In this document: positions 26,504 through 34,708 of the stretch, in pieces
Numbering within the stretch: position 1 is the first letter of the stretch
How the letters are laid out: every line of letters begins with the position of its first letter
Source of the DNA: Rhizobium deserti
GTDB lineage: Bacteria > Pseudomonadota > Alphaproteobacteria > Rhizobiales > Rhizobiaceae
Reading direction: 5' to 3'
NCBI RefSeq assembly: GCF_004358025.1
Contig: NZ_SMTL01000005.1
Coordinates: 124,001-188,000 of the forward strand
Length of the DNA: 64,000 nucleotides
Notes under the pieces: model-generated
What the model was told of the DNA's origin: nothing
The model's database searches: none
What the model saw: only the letters and a program-made list of their open reading frames with translations
Made by a program: the position numbers and the translations under genes

Positions 26504-27646
26504 ATGCAGATGCACAAAATGCTCGCCGCCGCCACGATGGCCCTCAGCCTCGGCACATCCGGTCTGGCGCATGCCGACCCGCTGAAGATCGGCATGATCA
26601 CCACGCTGTCAGGGGGCGGCGCAGGCCTCGGCGTCGACACTCGCGACGGCTTCATGCTGGCTATCAAGAACTCCGGCAACAAGGACATCACGGTTGTAAC
26701 CGAGGATGACGCGCAAAAGCCTGAGCTCGCCGTGCAGATTGCCGATAAGATGATCCAAAGCGACCAGGTTGACGTGCTGACCGGAATTGTTTGGTCCAAC
26801 CTCCTCATGGCGGTCGTTCCGGGCGCGGTCGCGCAAGGAAAGCTCTACGTCTCGACCAACGCGGCGCCGGCCGCCCTTGCCGGCGCCAACTGCAACAAGC
26901 TCTACTTCAATGCCGCCTACCAGAACGACAATCTTCACGAAGCCATGGGCGAATACGCCACCAAAGGCTATAAGAAGATGTTCATCCTGGCGCCGAACTA
27001 TCCTGCCGGCAAGGACTCGCTGACCGGCTTCAAGCGCTATTACAAAGGCGAAGTCGCCGCCGAAGTCTATACAAAAGTCGGCCAGACCGATTATGCCGCC
27101 GAAATCGCGCAGATGCGCGCTTCCGGCGCCGACGGCATCTTCGTCTTCCTGCCCGGCGGCATGGGTATCGCCTTCATGAAGCAGTTCGCCCAGTCCGGCG
27201 TCAAGATCCCGGTCATGGGGCCGGGCTTCTCTTTTAGCCAGGACGTGCTTCCGGCAATCGGCGACGCGGCGCTCGGCGCTAAGGCCTCCGGCCAGTGGGC
27301 TCCCGATTTCGACAATGCGGCCAGCAAGAAGTTCGTGTCGGATTTTCAGGCTGAGTACAAGCGCCTGCCGTCGATCTATGCCCTGCAGGCCTATGATGCG
27401 GCACAACTGGTCGTTTCCGCCGCCGCCAAGACAAGCGTGAAAAACACCGACGCCTTCCGTGCCGAACTGCTGAGGGCAGACATCACGTCGCCGCGCGGCA
27501 ATTTCAAGTTCAACACCAACCAGCATCCGATCCAAGACATCTACCTAACGGAAGTGGTGAGGAAGGACGGCGTATTGACCAACAAAACGGTCGAGAAGAT
27601 CTTCACCGATCACGGCGATGCCTACGCCAAAGACTGCAAGCTTTAA
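26504..27646 (+). CDS. Branched-chain amino-acid-type ABC transporter substrate-binding protein
   Basis: Periplasmic type I binding protein of 380 residues. The start at 26504 has GACAGGGG upstream; a long in-frame extension is ignored. Signal peptide ends near GTSGLAHA-DPL, and the mature N terminus KIGMITTLSGGGAGLG is typical of the Peripla_BP_6 family. Internal landmarks include DDAQKPELAVQIADKMI, STNAAPAALAG and VFLPGGMGIAFMKQ. The last four genes of the cluster (permeases and ATPases) follow in order, so this is a full Liv-type importer. The ligand may be an aromatic or organic acid as well as an amino acid. Confidence 0.88.
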   Translation: MQMHKMLAAATMALSLGTSGLAHADPLKIGMITTLSGGGAGLGVDTRDGFMLAIKNSGNKDITVVTEDDAQKPELAVQIADKMIQSDQVDVLTGIVWSNLLMAVVPGAVAQGKLYVSTNAAPAALAGANCNKLYFNAAYQNDNLHEAMGEYATKGYKKMFILAPNYPAGKDSLTGFKRYYKGEVAAEVYTKVGQTDYAAEIAQMRASGADGIFVFLPGGMGIAFMKQFAQSGVKIPVMGPGFSFSQDVLPAIGDAALGAKASGQWAPDFDNAASKKFVSDFQAEYKRLPSIYALQAYDAAQLVVSAAAKTSVKNTDAFRAELLRADITSPRGNFKFNTNQHPIQDIYLTEVVRKDGVLTNKTVEKIFTDHGDAYAKDCKL

Positions 27647-27655
27647 GGCTCGCCC

Positions 27656-28579
27656 GTGACCTTTGCGCTTGCTCTCGAGCAGTTGCTGAACGGCCTGCAG
27701 CTCGGCGTCATGCTTTTCCTCATGGCGGCGGGGCTGACGCTGATCTTCGGCGTCATGGGCCTCATCAACCTTGCGCACGGCTCACTTTATATGGTCGGCG
27801 CATTTGCCTGCGCCGCCGTGGCCGCCTGGACGGGCTCATTCTGGCTCGGCCTTGCTGCAAGCCTCGCCTGCGCTGCTGCGGCAGGAGCCGTTGTCGAGCT
27901 TGTAGTGATCCGCCGGCTTTACGATCGTGATCACCTAGATCAGGTTCTGGCAACTTTCGCGCTGATCCTGATCTTTTCGGAAGGCACCCGCTGGCTGTTT
28001 GGCTCATTCCCCCTTTATCTCGATATCCCGCCCCTGTTGCAGGGCGCCGTCCAACTGCCCGGCGGCGGCGAATATCCCATCTACCGCCTGGCGATCATTG
28101 CCATCGGGGCGCTGGTGGCCGTCGGTCTCTATGTGCTGATCGGCAGGACGCGGCTCGGCATGCGCATCCGCGCTGGCGAAAGCGACCGGGAAATGATCGG
28201 TGCGCTGGGCGTCGACATCCGCACGCTCTACACCGTGGTCTTCGCTCTCGGCTCAGCACTGGCAGGACTTTCCGGTGCATTGGTCGGCGCGACACAGTCC
28301 GTCCAGGTCGGTATGGGTGAGCCGATCCTCATTCTCTGCTTCGTCGTGATCGTCATCGGCGGTATCGGCTCGATCAAGGGAGCGCTTCTCGGCGCGCTTC
28401 TTGTTGGCATCTGCGACACGATGGGCCGGTTCCTGCTGCCGCAGCTGATCGCGCTGCTTCTGCCACCTGCACAAGCAGGCATGGTCGGTGGCGCGGTGTC
28501 CTCCATGCTCATCTATGTGGTCATGGCTCTCGTGTTGGCGGTCAAGCCGCGAGGCCTTTTCCCGCCGGCCCATGTGTGA
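27656..28579 (+). CDS. ABC transporter permease, LivH type
   Basis: Inner-membrane permease of 307 residues starting with GTG (MTFALALEQLLNGLQLG), 9 bp after the binding-protein gene. Family landmarks are LTLIFGVMGLINLAHGSLYM near residue 25 and the EAA-like loop RAGESDREMIGALGVDI about residue 170. Eight or more hydrophobic segments. No ATG alternative keeps the conserved N terminus. Confidence 0.9.
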   Translation: MTFALALEQLLNGLQLGVMLFLMAAGLTLIFGVMGLINLAHGSLYMVGAFACAAVAAWTGSFWLGLAASLACAAAAGAVVELVVIRRLYDRDHLDQVLATFALILIFSEGTRWLFGSFPLYLDIPPLLQGAVQLPGGGEYPIYRLAIIAIGALVAVGLYVLIGRTRLGMRIRAGESDREMIGALGVDIRTLYTVVFALGSALAGLSGALVGATQSVQVGMGEPILILCFVVIVIGGIGSIKGALLGALLVGICDTMGRFLLPQLIALLLPPAQAGMVGGAVSSMLIYVVMALVLAVKPRGLFPPAHV

Positions 28580-28586
28580 GACTGTG

Positions 28587-29558
28587 ATGACCCGCGAAAA
28601 CCTCGTCAACATCCTGCTTGCGGTCGCCCTTCTGGCTGCCCCGCTCGCCGCCAATGCGCTTGGCCAGGCTTTCTACGTGACACTCGCGACCCGGATTGCG
28701 ATCCTGGCACTTGCGGCACTTGGGCTGAACCTGGCGCTCGGGCTCGGCGGATTGGTGTCCTTCGGGCACGCCGCCTTCTTCGGCATCGGCGGATACGCCG
28801 CCGGCATCCTTGCGGCGCATGGTTTTTCCGGCGAGCCCATTCTGTTCGGCCTTCCGGGTACCGTGCAGATGCCGGTGATCTGGCTGGTAGCGGTGTTTAC
28901 CGCGGCGGTCGTCGCGCTGTTGATCGGCGCGATCAGCCTCAGGACCTCCGGCGTTTATTTTATCATGATCACGCTCGCCTTCGCGCAGATGGTCTATTAT
29001 TTCGCGGTTTCCTGGCCCGCCTATGGCGGTGAGGACGGGCTGTCGGTCCTCGTCCGCAACCAGTTCCCAGGCCTCAACACTATGGTGCCGCTCAACTTTT
29101 TCTTGATCTGCTACGTCATCCTGTTGGTTGCCATTGCTCTTTTTGCCCTCATCCGTGCCTCGCGCTTCGGCGCCGCCTTGCAGGCCGCCCGCCAGAATGA
29201 GATCCGTGTTGCGACCATCGGCATTGGCCCATTCCGCATCCGCCTGACGGCCTTTGTCCTGTCGGCCACGATTACGGCGCTCGCTGGTGCGCTCTATGCC
29301 GATCTTAACCGCTTCGTCAGTCCGTCCATGCTGTCCTGGCACATGTCGGGCGAGCTGATCGTGCTGGTCATCCTCGGCGGTGTCGGCCGGCTGTTCGGCC
29401 CAGTCGCCGGTGCGGCGCTTTATGTAGCGTTTGAATTCGCACTCGGTAGCCTGACGGAATACTGGCAGTTCGTCCTCGGCCTCATCCTGCTCGGCACCGT
29501 TCTCTTTGTGCGCGGCGGCCTGCTCGGGTTATTCGCCGGAAAGGCCAGACATGGATAA
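28587..29558 (+). CDS. ABC transporter permease, LivM type
   Basis: Second permease of the Liv-type importer, 323 residues from ATG 28587 (MTRENLVNILLAVALL). The long in-frame extension runs into livH and is rejected. Landmarks are GLNLALGLGGLVSFGHAAFFGIGGYAAG near residue 45, the AARQNEIRVATIGI loop about residue 210, and ILGGVGRLFGPVAGA near the C terminus. It overlaps the start of the ATPase gene by 8 bp. Confidence 0.9.
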   Translation: MTRENLVNILLAVALLAAPLAANALGQAFYVTLATRIAILALAALGLNLALGLGGLVSFGHAAFFGIGGYAAGILAAHGFSGEPILFGLPGTVQMPVIWLVAVFTAAVVALLIGAISLRTSGVYFIMITLAFAQMVYYFAVSWPAYGGEDGLSVLVRNQFPGLNTMVPLNFFLICYVILLVAIALFALIRASRFGAALQAARQNEIRVATIGIGPFRIRLTAFVLSATITALAGALYADLNRFVSPSMLSWHMSGELIVLVILGGVGRLFGPVAGAALYVAFEFALGSLTEYWQFVLGLILLGTVLFVRGGLLGLFAGKARHG

Positions 29559-30312
29559 GGTCATGGCTGAGCCGGTTCTGCAAATCAACGAGCTCGTCAA
29601 GAATTTTGGGGCGCTAAGAGCGACTGACGGCGTCACGCTCGATCTTCGACCCGGAGAGATCCATGCGCTGATCGGCCCCAACGGCGCCGGGAAGTCGACG
29701 CTAATCCACCAGATTTGCGGGACGCTCCGGCAGGATAGCGGCACGATCCGGCTCGCCGGGGTGGATATCGGCGCGCTCAGCACAGCCGACCGGGCCCGCC
29801 GCGGCCTCGGTCGCACCTTTCAGGTTTCGTCGCTTGTATCGGAGTTCTCGGCACTTCGGAACGTCATGCTGGCCGTTCAAGCAAAGCAGGCAACCAGCTT
29901 CGGCTTTTTCAGGCCGGTTATGCGTGATGTTTCGTTGATCGAGCCGGCAATGGCCATCCTGGAGCGACTGGGGCTGGCCCACCGCGCCCGGCTGCCGGCC
30001 GCCGAGCTTTCCCATGGCGAGCGACGGCAGCTCGAGATCGCCATAACGCTTGCCCTCCAGCCGAAGGCGTTTCTGCTCGACGAGCCAATGGCCGGCATGG
30101 GTCTGGAAGGATCGAAGGCGCTGACACTCTTCCTGGACGGGTTGCGACAGGAAGCGCCAATCCTGCTCGTCGAGCACGATATGGACGCAGTCTTCACCCT
30201 TGCCGACAGGGTTTCGGTGCTCGTCTATGGCAGGATCATCGCGACGGGCACGGCGGGAGAGATCCGCCGGGACCCAGCTGTGCGGACCGCCTATCTCGGA
30301 GACCGTGCCTGA
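29551..30312 (+). CDS. ABC transporter ATP-binding protein, LivG type
   Basis: A 253-residue ATPase powering the Liv-type importer. Walker A is GPNGAGKST (about residues 38-46), signature LSHGERRQLEIA (about residue 150), Walker B AFLLDEPMAGM and the switch His in LVEHDMD. It starts at ATG 29551 inside the end of livM and ends with a TGATG overlap to livF. The FRPVMRD insertion is like LivG rather than LivF. Confidence 0.93.
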   Translation: MDKVMAEPVLQINELVKNFGALRATDGVTLDLRPGEIHALIGPNGAGKSTLIHQICGTLRQDSGTIRLAGVDIGALSTADRARRGLGRTFQVSSLVSEFSALRNVMLAVQAKQATSFGFFRPVMRDVSLIEPAMAILERLGLAHRARLPAAELSHGERRQLEIAITLALQPKAFLLDEPMAGMGLEGSKALTLFLDGLRQEAPILLVEHDMDAVFTLADRVSVLVYGRIIATGTAGEIRRDPAVRTAYLGDRA

Positions 30313-30995
30313 TGCTGCTCGACGTGCAGGATATCACGGCCTTCTATGGCAGCAGCCAGGCGCTGTTCGGGGTCGAATTCCAGATGCAGGAAGGCGAAGT
30401 CGTGGCGCTGATGGGTCGCAACGGCATGGGCAAGTCGACGACGATCAAGTCGATCCTCAACATGCTGGCGCCACGCAGCGGTCGCATCATCTTTGCCGGC
30501 AAGCCGACCGAGCGCATGCCTTCCTACCAAGTGGCACGGCTTGGCATCGGGCTGGTGCCCGAAGGCCGCCGTTGCTTTCCCAACCTGACCGTCCACGAGA
30601 ATCTTGTCGCTGCGGCTAGACGCGGCGCGTGGACGCTGGAAAGGATCAATTCTCTGTTTCCCAGGCTTGAGGAGCGGCATGCGCAGATGGCCGCATCGCT
30701 GTCCGGCGGTGAGCAGCAGATGCTGGCGATCGGTCGAGCGCTGATGACCAATCCGCGTCTTCTCATCCTGGATGAGGCAACGGAAGGACTCGCACCAGTC
30801 ATCAGACAAGACATTTGGAAAGCGATACGGCAATTGAAGAGCGAAGGTCTCTCGATTCTTGTGGTGGATAAAACCCTGTCGGAGCTTCTGCCTGTCGTCG
30901 ATCGCTGCGTCATCCTGGAAAATGGTCGGAGCGTCTGGCAGGGCGCCGTTGCCGAGGTCACGGCAGAAATTCAGGACCGCTTTCTTGGAATATAA
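30312..30995 (+). CDS. ABC transporter ATP-binding protein, LivF type
   Basis: A 227-residue second ATPase of the Liv-type system. Walker A is GRNGMGKST, signature LSGGEQQMLAIGRAL, Walker B LLILDEATEGLAPV (characteristic of LivF), and the VPEGRRCFPNLTV motif is diagnostic. It overlaps the livG stop by one base (TGATG). Last gene of the cluster; no terminator hairpin is apparent. Confidence 0.93.
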   Translation: MLLDVQDITAFYGSSQALFGVEFQMQEGEVVALMGRNGMGKSTTIKSILNMLAPRSGRIIFAGKPTERMPSYQVARLGIGLVPEGRRCFPNLTVHENLVAAARRGAWTLERINSLFPRLEERHAQMAASLSGGEQQMLAIGRALMTNPRLLILDEATEGLAPVIRQDIWKAIRQLKSEGLSILVVDKTLSELLPVVDRCVILENGRSVWQGAVAEVTAEIQDRFLGI

Positions 30996-31156
30996 GAATG
31001 GCGAGCGCCGCAGCACAGACGGATCTTAGCAGGGTCCCCGCCTCCGAATAGCATCAGACACTCCAATGGTCCTAGCCTTGCATTTGATCTTCGGGCCTTT
31101 GGTCTCAATGGCTTCAAGTCCGAAGTCCAGCTTCCGGCGACTGAAGTCCCTCCCCA

Positions 31157-31182
31157 GGAACTGCGCATATTCTAGGCCTGTT
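31157..31182 (+). promoter_or_regulatory. Candidate EcfG/RpoE2-type stress promoter for the secreted repeat-protein cluster
   Basis: GGAAC (31157-31161) followed by 17 bp and TGTT (31179-31182), equal to GGAAC-N19-TT. It lies about 50 bp upstream of the first Gly/Ser-rich gene in intergenic DNA. Confidence 0.55.
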
Positions 31183-31233
31183 GTCACTTCAGCTTCGCAA
31201 TAGTCGAGGCGAGGAAACAACAAGGAGAACATT

Positions 31234-31806
31234 ATGAACATCGTTAAACGCGTAGCGGTAGCCGCTGCCCTTCTGGCAGGAACGACACTTTCTGCCTATG
31301 CCCAGACCAGCAGCACGGTCGGTACGGGAGGCACTTCGGCCGGCGGCGGAACCTCCAGCAGCACGGTTGGCACGGGCGGAAGCTCTGCCGGCGGCAGCAA
31401 TTGTACCACAGGCAGCGATTGCGGCTCCGGCTCGGCCTCGACGCTTGGAACCGGGGGCACCTCGGCAGGGGGCGGCCAGTCTAGTAGTTCGGTCGGCACC
31501 GGTGGTTCGGCAGCAGGCTCCGGCTCCGGTTCGGGATCGGCGTCGACGCTCGGCACAGGCGGAACCTCCGCGGGCGATGGCCAGTCCAGCAGCTCCGTTG
31601 GAACGGGCGGCTCGGCCGCCGGCTCCGGTAGTCGTTCTGGGTCTGCCTCCACGCTCGGTACGGGCGGCACCTCTGCCGGCGACGGAAGGTCCGCCAGTTC
31701 AGTCGGGACTGCCGGGAGCTCGGCTGGATCGGCCGGCGACGAGAACGGCAATGGCAAGAAGGCATGTCCTCCGGGTCAGGCCAAGAAAGCCGGCGGCTCC
31801 TGCTGA
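31234..31806 (+). CDS. Secreted Gly/Ser/Thr-rich repeat protein
   Basis: A 190-residue protein with a signal peptide (MNIVKRVAVAAALLAGTTLSAYA, cleavage before QTSS). The body is eight degenerate copies of S-[ST]-[VL]-G-T-[GA]-G-[ST]-[SA]-A-G, spaced roughly 18-24 residues apart, in alternating TVGTGGTSAGG and SSVGTGGSAAG forms. A cysteine pair lies at NCTTGSDC in the middle and another in the C-terminal CPPGQAKKAGGSC. It starts after AAGGAGAAC. No catalytic motif is present; the texture suggests a flexible extracellular or periplasmic polypeptide. First of three related genes. Function unknown. Confidence 0.8.
   Translation: MNIVKRVAVAAALLAGTTLSAYAQTSSTVGTGGTSAGGGTSSSTVGTGGSSAGGSNCTTGSDCGSGSASTLGTGGTSAGGGQSSSSVGTGGSAAGSGSGSGSASTLGTGGTSAGDGQSSSSVGTGGSAAGSGSRSGSASTLGTGGTSAGDGRSASSVGTAGSSAGSAGDENGNGKKACPPGQAKKAGGSC
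31310..31730 (+). repeat. Intragenic degenerate tandem repeat encoding TVGTGGTSAGG units
   Basis: Roughly eight copies of a 30-40 bp core plus variable linkers, in frame inside the first secreted-protein gene. Later copies are nearly identical at the DNA level (STLGTGGTSAGDG units around 31540 and 31650), suggesting recent duplication. Confidence 0.8.
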
Positions 31807-31815
31807 TCAGTCGTG

Positions 31816-31848
31816 AGGATGGGAGGCGGAGCATCCGTCTCCCATCCT
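31816..31848 (+). terminator. Long intercistronic hairpin after the first repeat-protein gene
   Basis: AGGATGGGAGGCGGA (31816-31830) pairs with TCCGTCTCCCATCCT (31834-31848) with one wobble and a 3-nt loop. No T-run follows (AACCATGG), so it may protect the upstream message or cause partial termination before the second gene. Confidence 0.6.
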
Positions 31849-31868
31849 AACCATGGAAGGAACTTATC

Positions 31869-32261
31869 ATGAAATCGCAATCGATCGTTACAAGGAGCGC
31901 TCTGGCGCTTCCCGTTATTCTGATCATCATGGTCGCTGCAGCGGCATTTGCCGATGAGCAGGTCAAGCTCGACGACGGCACGGTCTGCACCGTAATCGGT
32001 AGTACGTCTTCCACCGGTGGCGGAACATCCACCTCGGTGACTGCGGGCGGCGGCACTGTGTCGTCGTCAACCACCCTCGACGGACGCACCACGACAACCC
32101 ATTCCGGTGGCGGCTCTGCGTCGTCGACCACTGGATCGTCCGTCAGTTCGGGTAATGCAGGCAGCCAGGCGTTCTCCATGGCGACTGCCACGCGCCCGGA
32201 CGGTTCCGTCATCACCCGTCGGTCTGACGGTACTTGCGACATCACAAAGCCTGCCAAATAA
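31869..32261 (+). CDS. Secreted Ser/Thr/Gly-rich protein
   Basis: A 130-residue protein with a signal peptide (MKSQSIVTRSALALPVILIIMVAAAAFA, cleavage before DEQV). The mature part begins with VKLDDGTVCTVIGS, then has a Gly/Ser/Thr-rich middle (STSSTGGGTSTSVTAGGG), and ends with MATATRPDGSVITRRSDGTCDIT. The two mature cysteines flank the low-complexity centre and could form one disulphide. An AAGGAACTTATC ribosome site precedes the ATG. Second of three consecutive genes of this texture. No known domain seen. Confidence 0.75.
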   Translation: MKSQSIVTRSALALPVILIIMVAAAAFADEQVKLDDGTVCTVIGSTSSTGGGTSTSVTAGGGTVSSSTTLDGRTTTTHSGGGSASSTTGSSVSSGNAGSQAFSMATATRPDGSVITRRSDGTCDITKPAK

Positions 32262-32274
32262 GGAGAACAAGAAG

Positions 32275-32718
32275 ATGTTGAAGAGGATCACATTGGCAGG
32301 TGCTATTTGTTTGGCGGTTCTGCCCGGGCAGCCTGTGTCTGCCCAAGACTGCAATGCGGCAGGCACTGTCGGTTCTGCAGGGAGCGCCGCCGCCGGCGGA
32401 ACCTCGGCCAGCACGCTCGGCACGGCGGGATCGTGCAACACAGACGACGGCGCGACATCATCAATTGCCTCGGGCGGCAGCGCGGCGACAGCTGACGGGA
32501 AAGCGAGAAGCCGGACGAATACGGTCGACAATCCAAGCAAGCTGCAGACGCAGTCCAAGGCGCAGGCAGTGGATAAGGGCACGTTCAGCAAGTCCCGGAC
32601 AAAAACGACGGTCCAAAGCGACAGCCTCGACAGCACAACGCGCACGATGTCGCATGTTCCGGGACAGAAGCCGGTGAAGAGCACTACCAACAGCAGCGTG
32701 ACCCTGCCGCAGCAGTAA
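32275..32718 (+). CDS. Secreted Gly/Ser/Ala-rich protein, short relative of the repeat protein
   Basis: A 147-residue protein from ATG 32275 (MLKRITLAGAICLAVLPGQPVSA), preceded by AAGGAGAA; longer in-frame extension is antisense-like and rejected. Signal peptide cleavage is expected before QDCN. The mature part shares the ASTLGTAGSC unit with the first protein of the cluster and has a Cys pair near DCNAAG and GSCNTDDG. The C-terminal half is Lys/Thr/Ser-rich (SKAQAVDKGTFSKSRTK). Third gene of the set. Confidence 0.75.
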   Translation: MLKRITLAGAICLAVLPGQPVSAQDCNAAGTVGSAGSAAAGGTSASTLGTAGSCNTDDGATSSIASGGSAATADGKARSRTNTVDNPSKLQTQSKAQAVDKGTFSKSRTKTTVQSDSLDSTTRTMSHVPGQKPVKSTTNSSVTLPQQ

Positions 32719-32813
32719 TTGGCTGGTTAGGGGAAGGGGATCGGGATCGGTCGGCAGCTCGATACCCGCCTCGAAGCCATCGCACTTGCCGGCGTCGGCC
32801 AACCAGATGTCTG

Positions 32814-33869
32814 CTATCTGAGGATGCGGTTACCACCGGCATCGAAGAAATGCAGGTGGTGCGTCGGGAAGCTGACGGATACCTGTTGCCCCGGCGTCAG
32901 AAAGGCCCGGTCCGAAGTGAACACCTTCAAGTCCACACCGTTGAGCGACAGGTGCAGGATGATGCCGAAGCCGGTCGGTTCAACCAGATCTACAGTCGCT
33001 CCAACGCCCTCTGCCGACAGTTCGACATGTTCCGGACGAATGCCGACGGTGATGCCTTGCTCGTCATCGGCCCCGGGCGGCAGCTGTACCTTCAGGAGCG
33101 TGCCGTCGGCCAGACGCACGCCATCCGAATGCCGCGTCCCTTCAAAAAAATTCATTCCCGGCGAGCCGATGAAACCCGCGACGAAAAGATTGGCAGGGCG
33201 GTCATAGAGCTCGAGCGGACTGCCGACTTGCTGGACCAACCCGCCATGCATGGCAACGATCCGGTCCGCCAGGGTCATCGCCTCGATCTGGTCATGGGTG
33301 ACGTAGATCGAAGTCGCCTTGAGGTCGCCATGCATTTTCTTGATTTCCGCTCGCATCTGTTCGCGCAGGCGGGCATCGAGGTTCGACAGCGGTTCGTCGA
33401 ACAGGAAGGCCTTTGGCTGCCGCACGATCGCGCGGCCCATGGCGACGCGCTGGCGTTGGCCCCCGGACAGTGCCTTAGGGCGCCGCTCCAGATAGGGTTC
33501 GAGCCCGAGCTTCGACGCCGCACCCGCAATGGCGGCCTCGATCTTTTCCTTGGAGGCTTTGCGCAGTCGCATGCTGTAGCTCATGTTGCGGGCAACGCTC
33601 ATATGCGGGTAGAGCGCGTAGGATTGAAAGACCATAGCTATGTCGCGATCTTTGGGATGTCGTTCATTGACGCGGCTGGCGTCGATACGAATTTCCCCGC
33701 TCGTTACTTCTTCCAGCCCGGCGATCATCCTAAGTAGCGTGGATTTCCCGCAGCCGGACGGGCCGACCAGGACGATGAACTCGCCGTCCTTGATCTCGAG
33801 ATTAACACCCTGCAGGACGCTATAGGTGCCATAGGATTTAGCGAGGTTGTCGATCGTAATGGATGCCAT
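32814..33869 (-). CDS. Carbohydrate-type ABC transporter ATP-binding protein (UgpC/MalK family)
   Basis: A 351-residue ATPase. Walker A is GPSGCGKST (about residue 38), signature LSGGQRQRVAMGRAI (about residue 135), Walker B AFLFDEPLSNLD, and the C-terminal TOBE-type regulatory region includes IGSPGMNFFEG and GIRPEHVEL. It energises the permeases at 33874-35644; the gene starts 4 bp after the upstream permease stop, so it is the last gene of that operon. Confidence 0.92.
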   Translation of the reverse strand: MASITIDNLAKSYGTYSVLQGVNLEIKDGEFIVLVGPSGCGKSTLLRMIAGLEEVTSGEIRIDASRVNERHPKDRDIAMVFQSYALYPHMSVARNMSYSMRLRKASKEKIEAAIAGAASKLGLEPYLERRPKALSGGQRQRVAMGRAIVRQPKAFLFDEPLSNLDARLREQMRAEIKKMHGDLKATSIYVTHDQIEAMTLADRIVAMHGGLVQQVGSPLELYDRPANLFVAGFIGSPGMNFFEGTRHSDGVRLADGTLLKVQLPPGADDEQGITVGIRPEHVELSAEGVGATVDLVEPTGFGIILHLSLNGVDLKVFTSDRAFLTPGQQVSVSFPTHHLHFFDAGGNRILR

Positions 33870-33873
33870 CTGA

Positions 33874-34704
33874 CTACCCCTTGACCGCGCCGGCCGTCAG
33901 GCCCTGCACGAGATACCGTTGAATAAGCAGGAAGAAGAGCGCGGCTGGGATCAGTGCCATGACGCCAGCAGCCATCATCTGACCGAAATCGACCGAGAAC
34001 TTCGAGACGAAGGTCAAGAGCCCGACTGGGAAGGTCGCGGCATTGTTGCCGTTGATCAGCATCAGCGCGAACAGGAGTTCGCTCCAGGCTGCCGTGAAAA
34101 CGAAACCAAGTGTGGCGGCGATGCCGGGAAGTGTCAGCGGCAGGATGATCTGGCGAAACGCGATAAACCTCGTCGCCCCGTCGATCATCGCGGCCTTCTC
34201 CAGGTCTTTTGGAATGCCGTCAAAGAAGGACTGCATCAGGAAAGTCGCGAACGGCACGTTGAAGGCGGTGTAGACGACAACAAGCCCAGTCAGGCTGTTG
34301 GTCAGGCCGAGCGGTGTCAGGATCTTGAAGATCGGCGCCACCAGCATAACCAGCGGAAACATCTGTGTCAGCAGCATCAAGCCGACGATCCAGTATTTGG
34401 TCCGGAAGGTGAAGCGTGACAGCGCGTAGCCGGACAAGGAGGCAATGATGGTGACGGCGATCGCCGTCGAGCCCGAAACGATCACGCTGTTCTTGAAGAA
34501 GACTGGAAAAGCGCTGTGCTGCAGCACGAAGGCGTAATGCTCGAATGTCGTGCGCGAAGGCCACATCCGCACACCCTCGGAATAAAGCAGGTCATTCGGT
34601 GTCAGCGATACTTTCAGGAGCCAGAACAGCGGGAACAGCGCAAAGACGATGTAGCAGAGAATCGCCAGCCGGTGCGCGAAGACGGGAAGAATGGAACGTC
34701 TCAT
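33874..34704 (-). CDS. Carbohydrate-type ABC transporter permease (MalG-like)
   Basis: A 276-residue inner-membrane permease with six predicted spans. The EAA loop EKAAMIDGATRFIAFRQIILPLTLPGIAATLG near residue 180 is the contact point with the ATPase and typical of the MalG group. It lies 4 bp after the other permease gene and is followed by the ATPase gene. Confidence 0.9.
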   Translation of the reverse strand: MRRSILPVFAHRLAILCYIVFALFPLFWLLKVSLTPNDLLYSEGVRMWPSRTTFEHYAFVLQHSAFPVFFKNSVIVSGSTAIAVTIIASLSGYALSRFTFRTKYWIVGLMLLTQMFPLVMLVAPIFKILTPLGLTNSLTGLVVVYTAFNVPFATFLMQSFFDGIPKDLEKAAMIDGATRFIAFRQIILPLTLPGIAATLGFVFTAAWSELLFALMLINGNNAATFPVGLLTFVSKFSVDFGQMMAAGVMALIPAALFFLLIQRYLVQGLTAGAVKG

Positions 34705-34708
34705 GGCC

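Noticed and set aside
26609..27535. A 308-codon minus-strand frame opposite the Liv-type binding-protein gene
   Set aside because: Shadow frame; the plus strand has a complete signal peptide and family motifs.
31026..31241. A 71-codon minus-strand frame before the secreted cluster
   Set aside because: No ribosome site; it overlaps the predicted promoter and start of the secreted gene.
31310..31730. CRISPR-like periodic repeats
   Set aside because: The repeats are in-frame codons of a secreted protein with variable spacing; no uniform repeat/spacer pattern and no cas genes.
31296..31757. Pro/Glu-rich repeat frame on the minus strand
   Set aside because: It mirrors the Gly/Ser repeat of the real secreted protein; no signal peptide or ribosome site.
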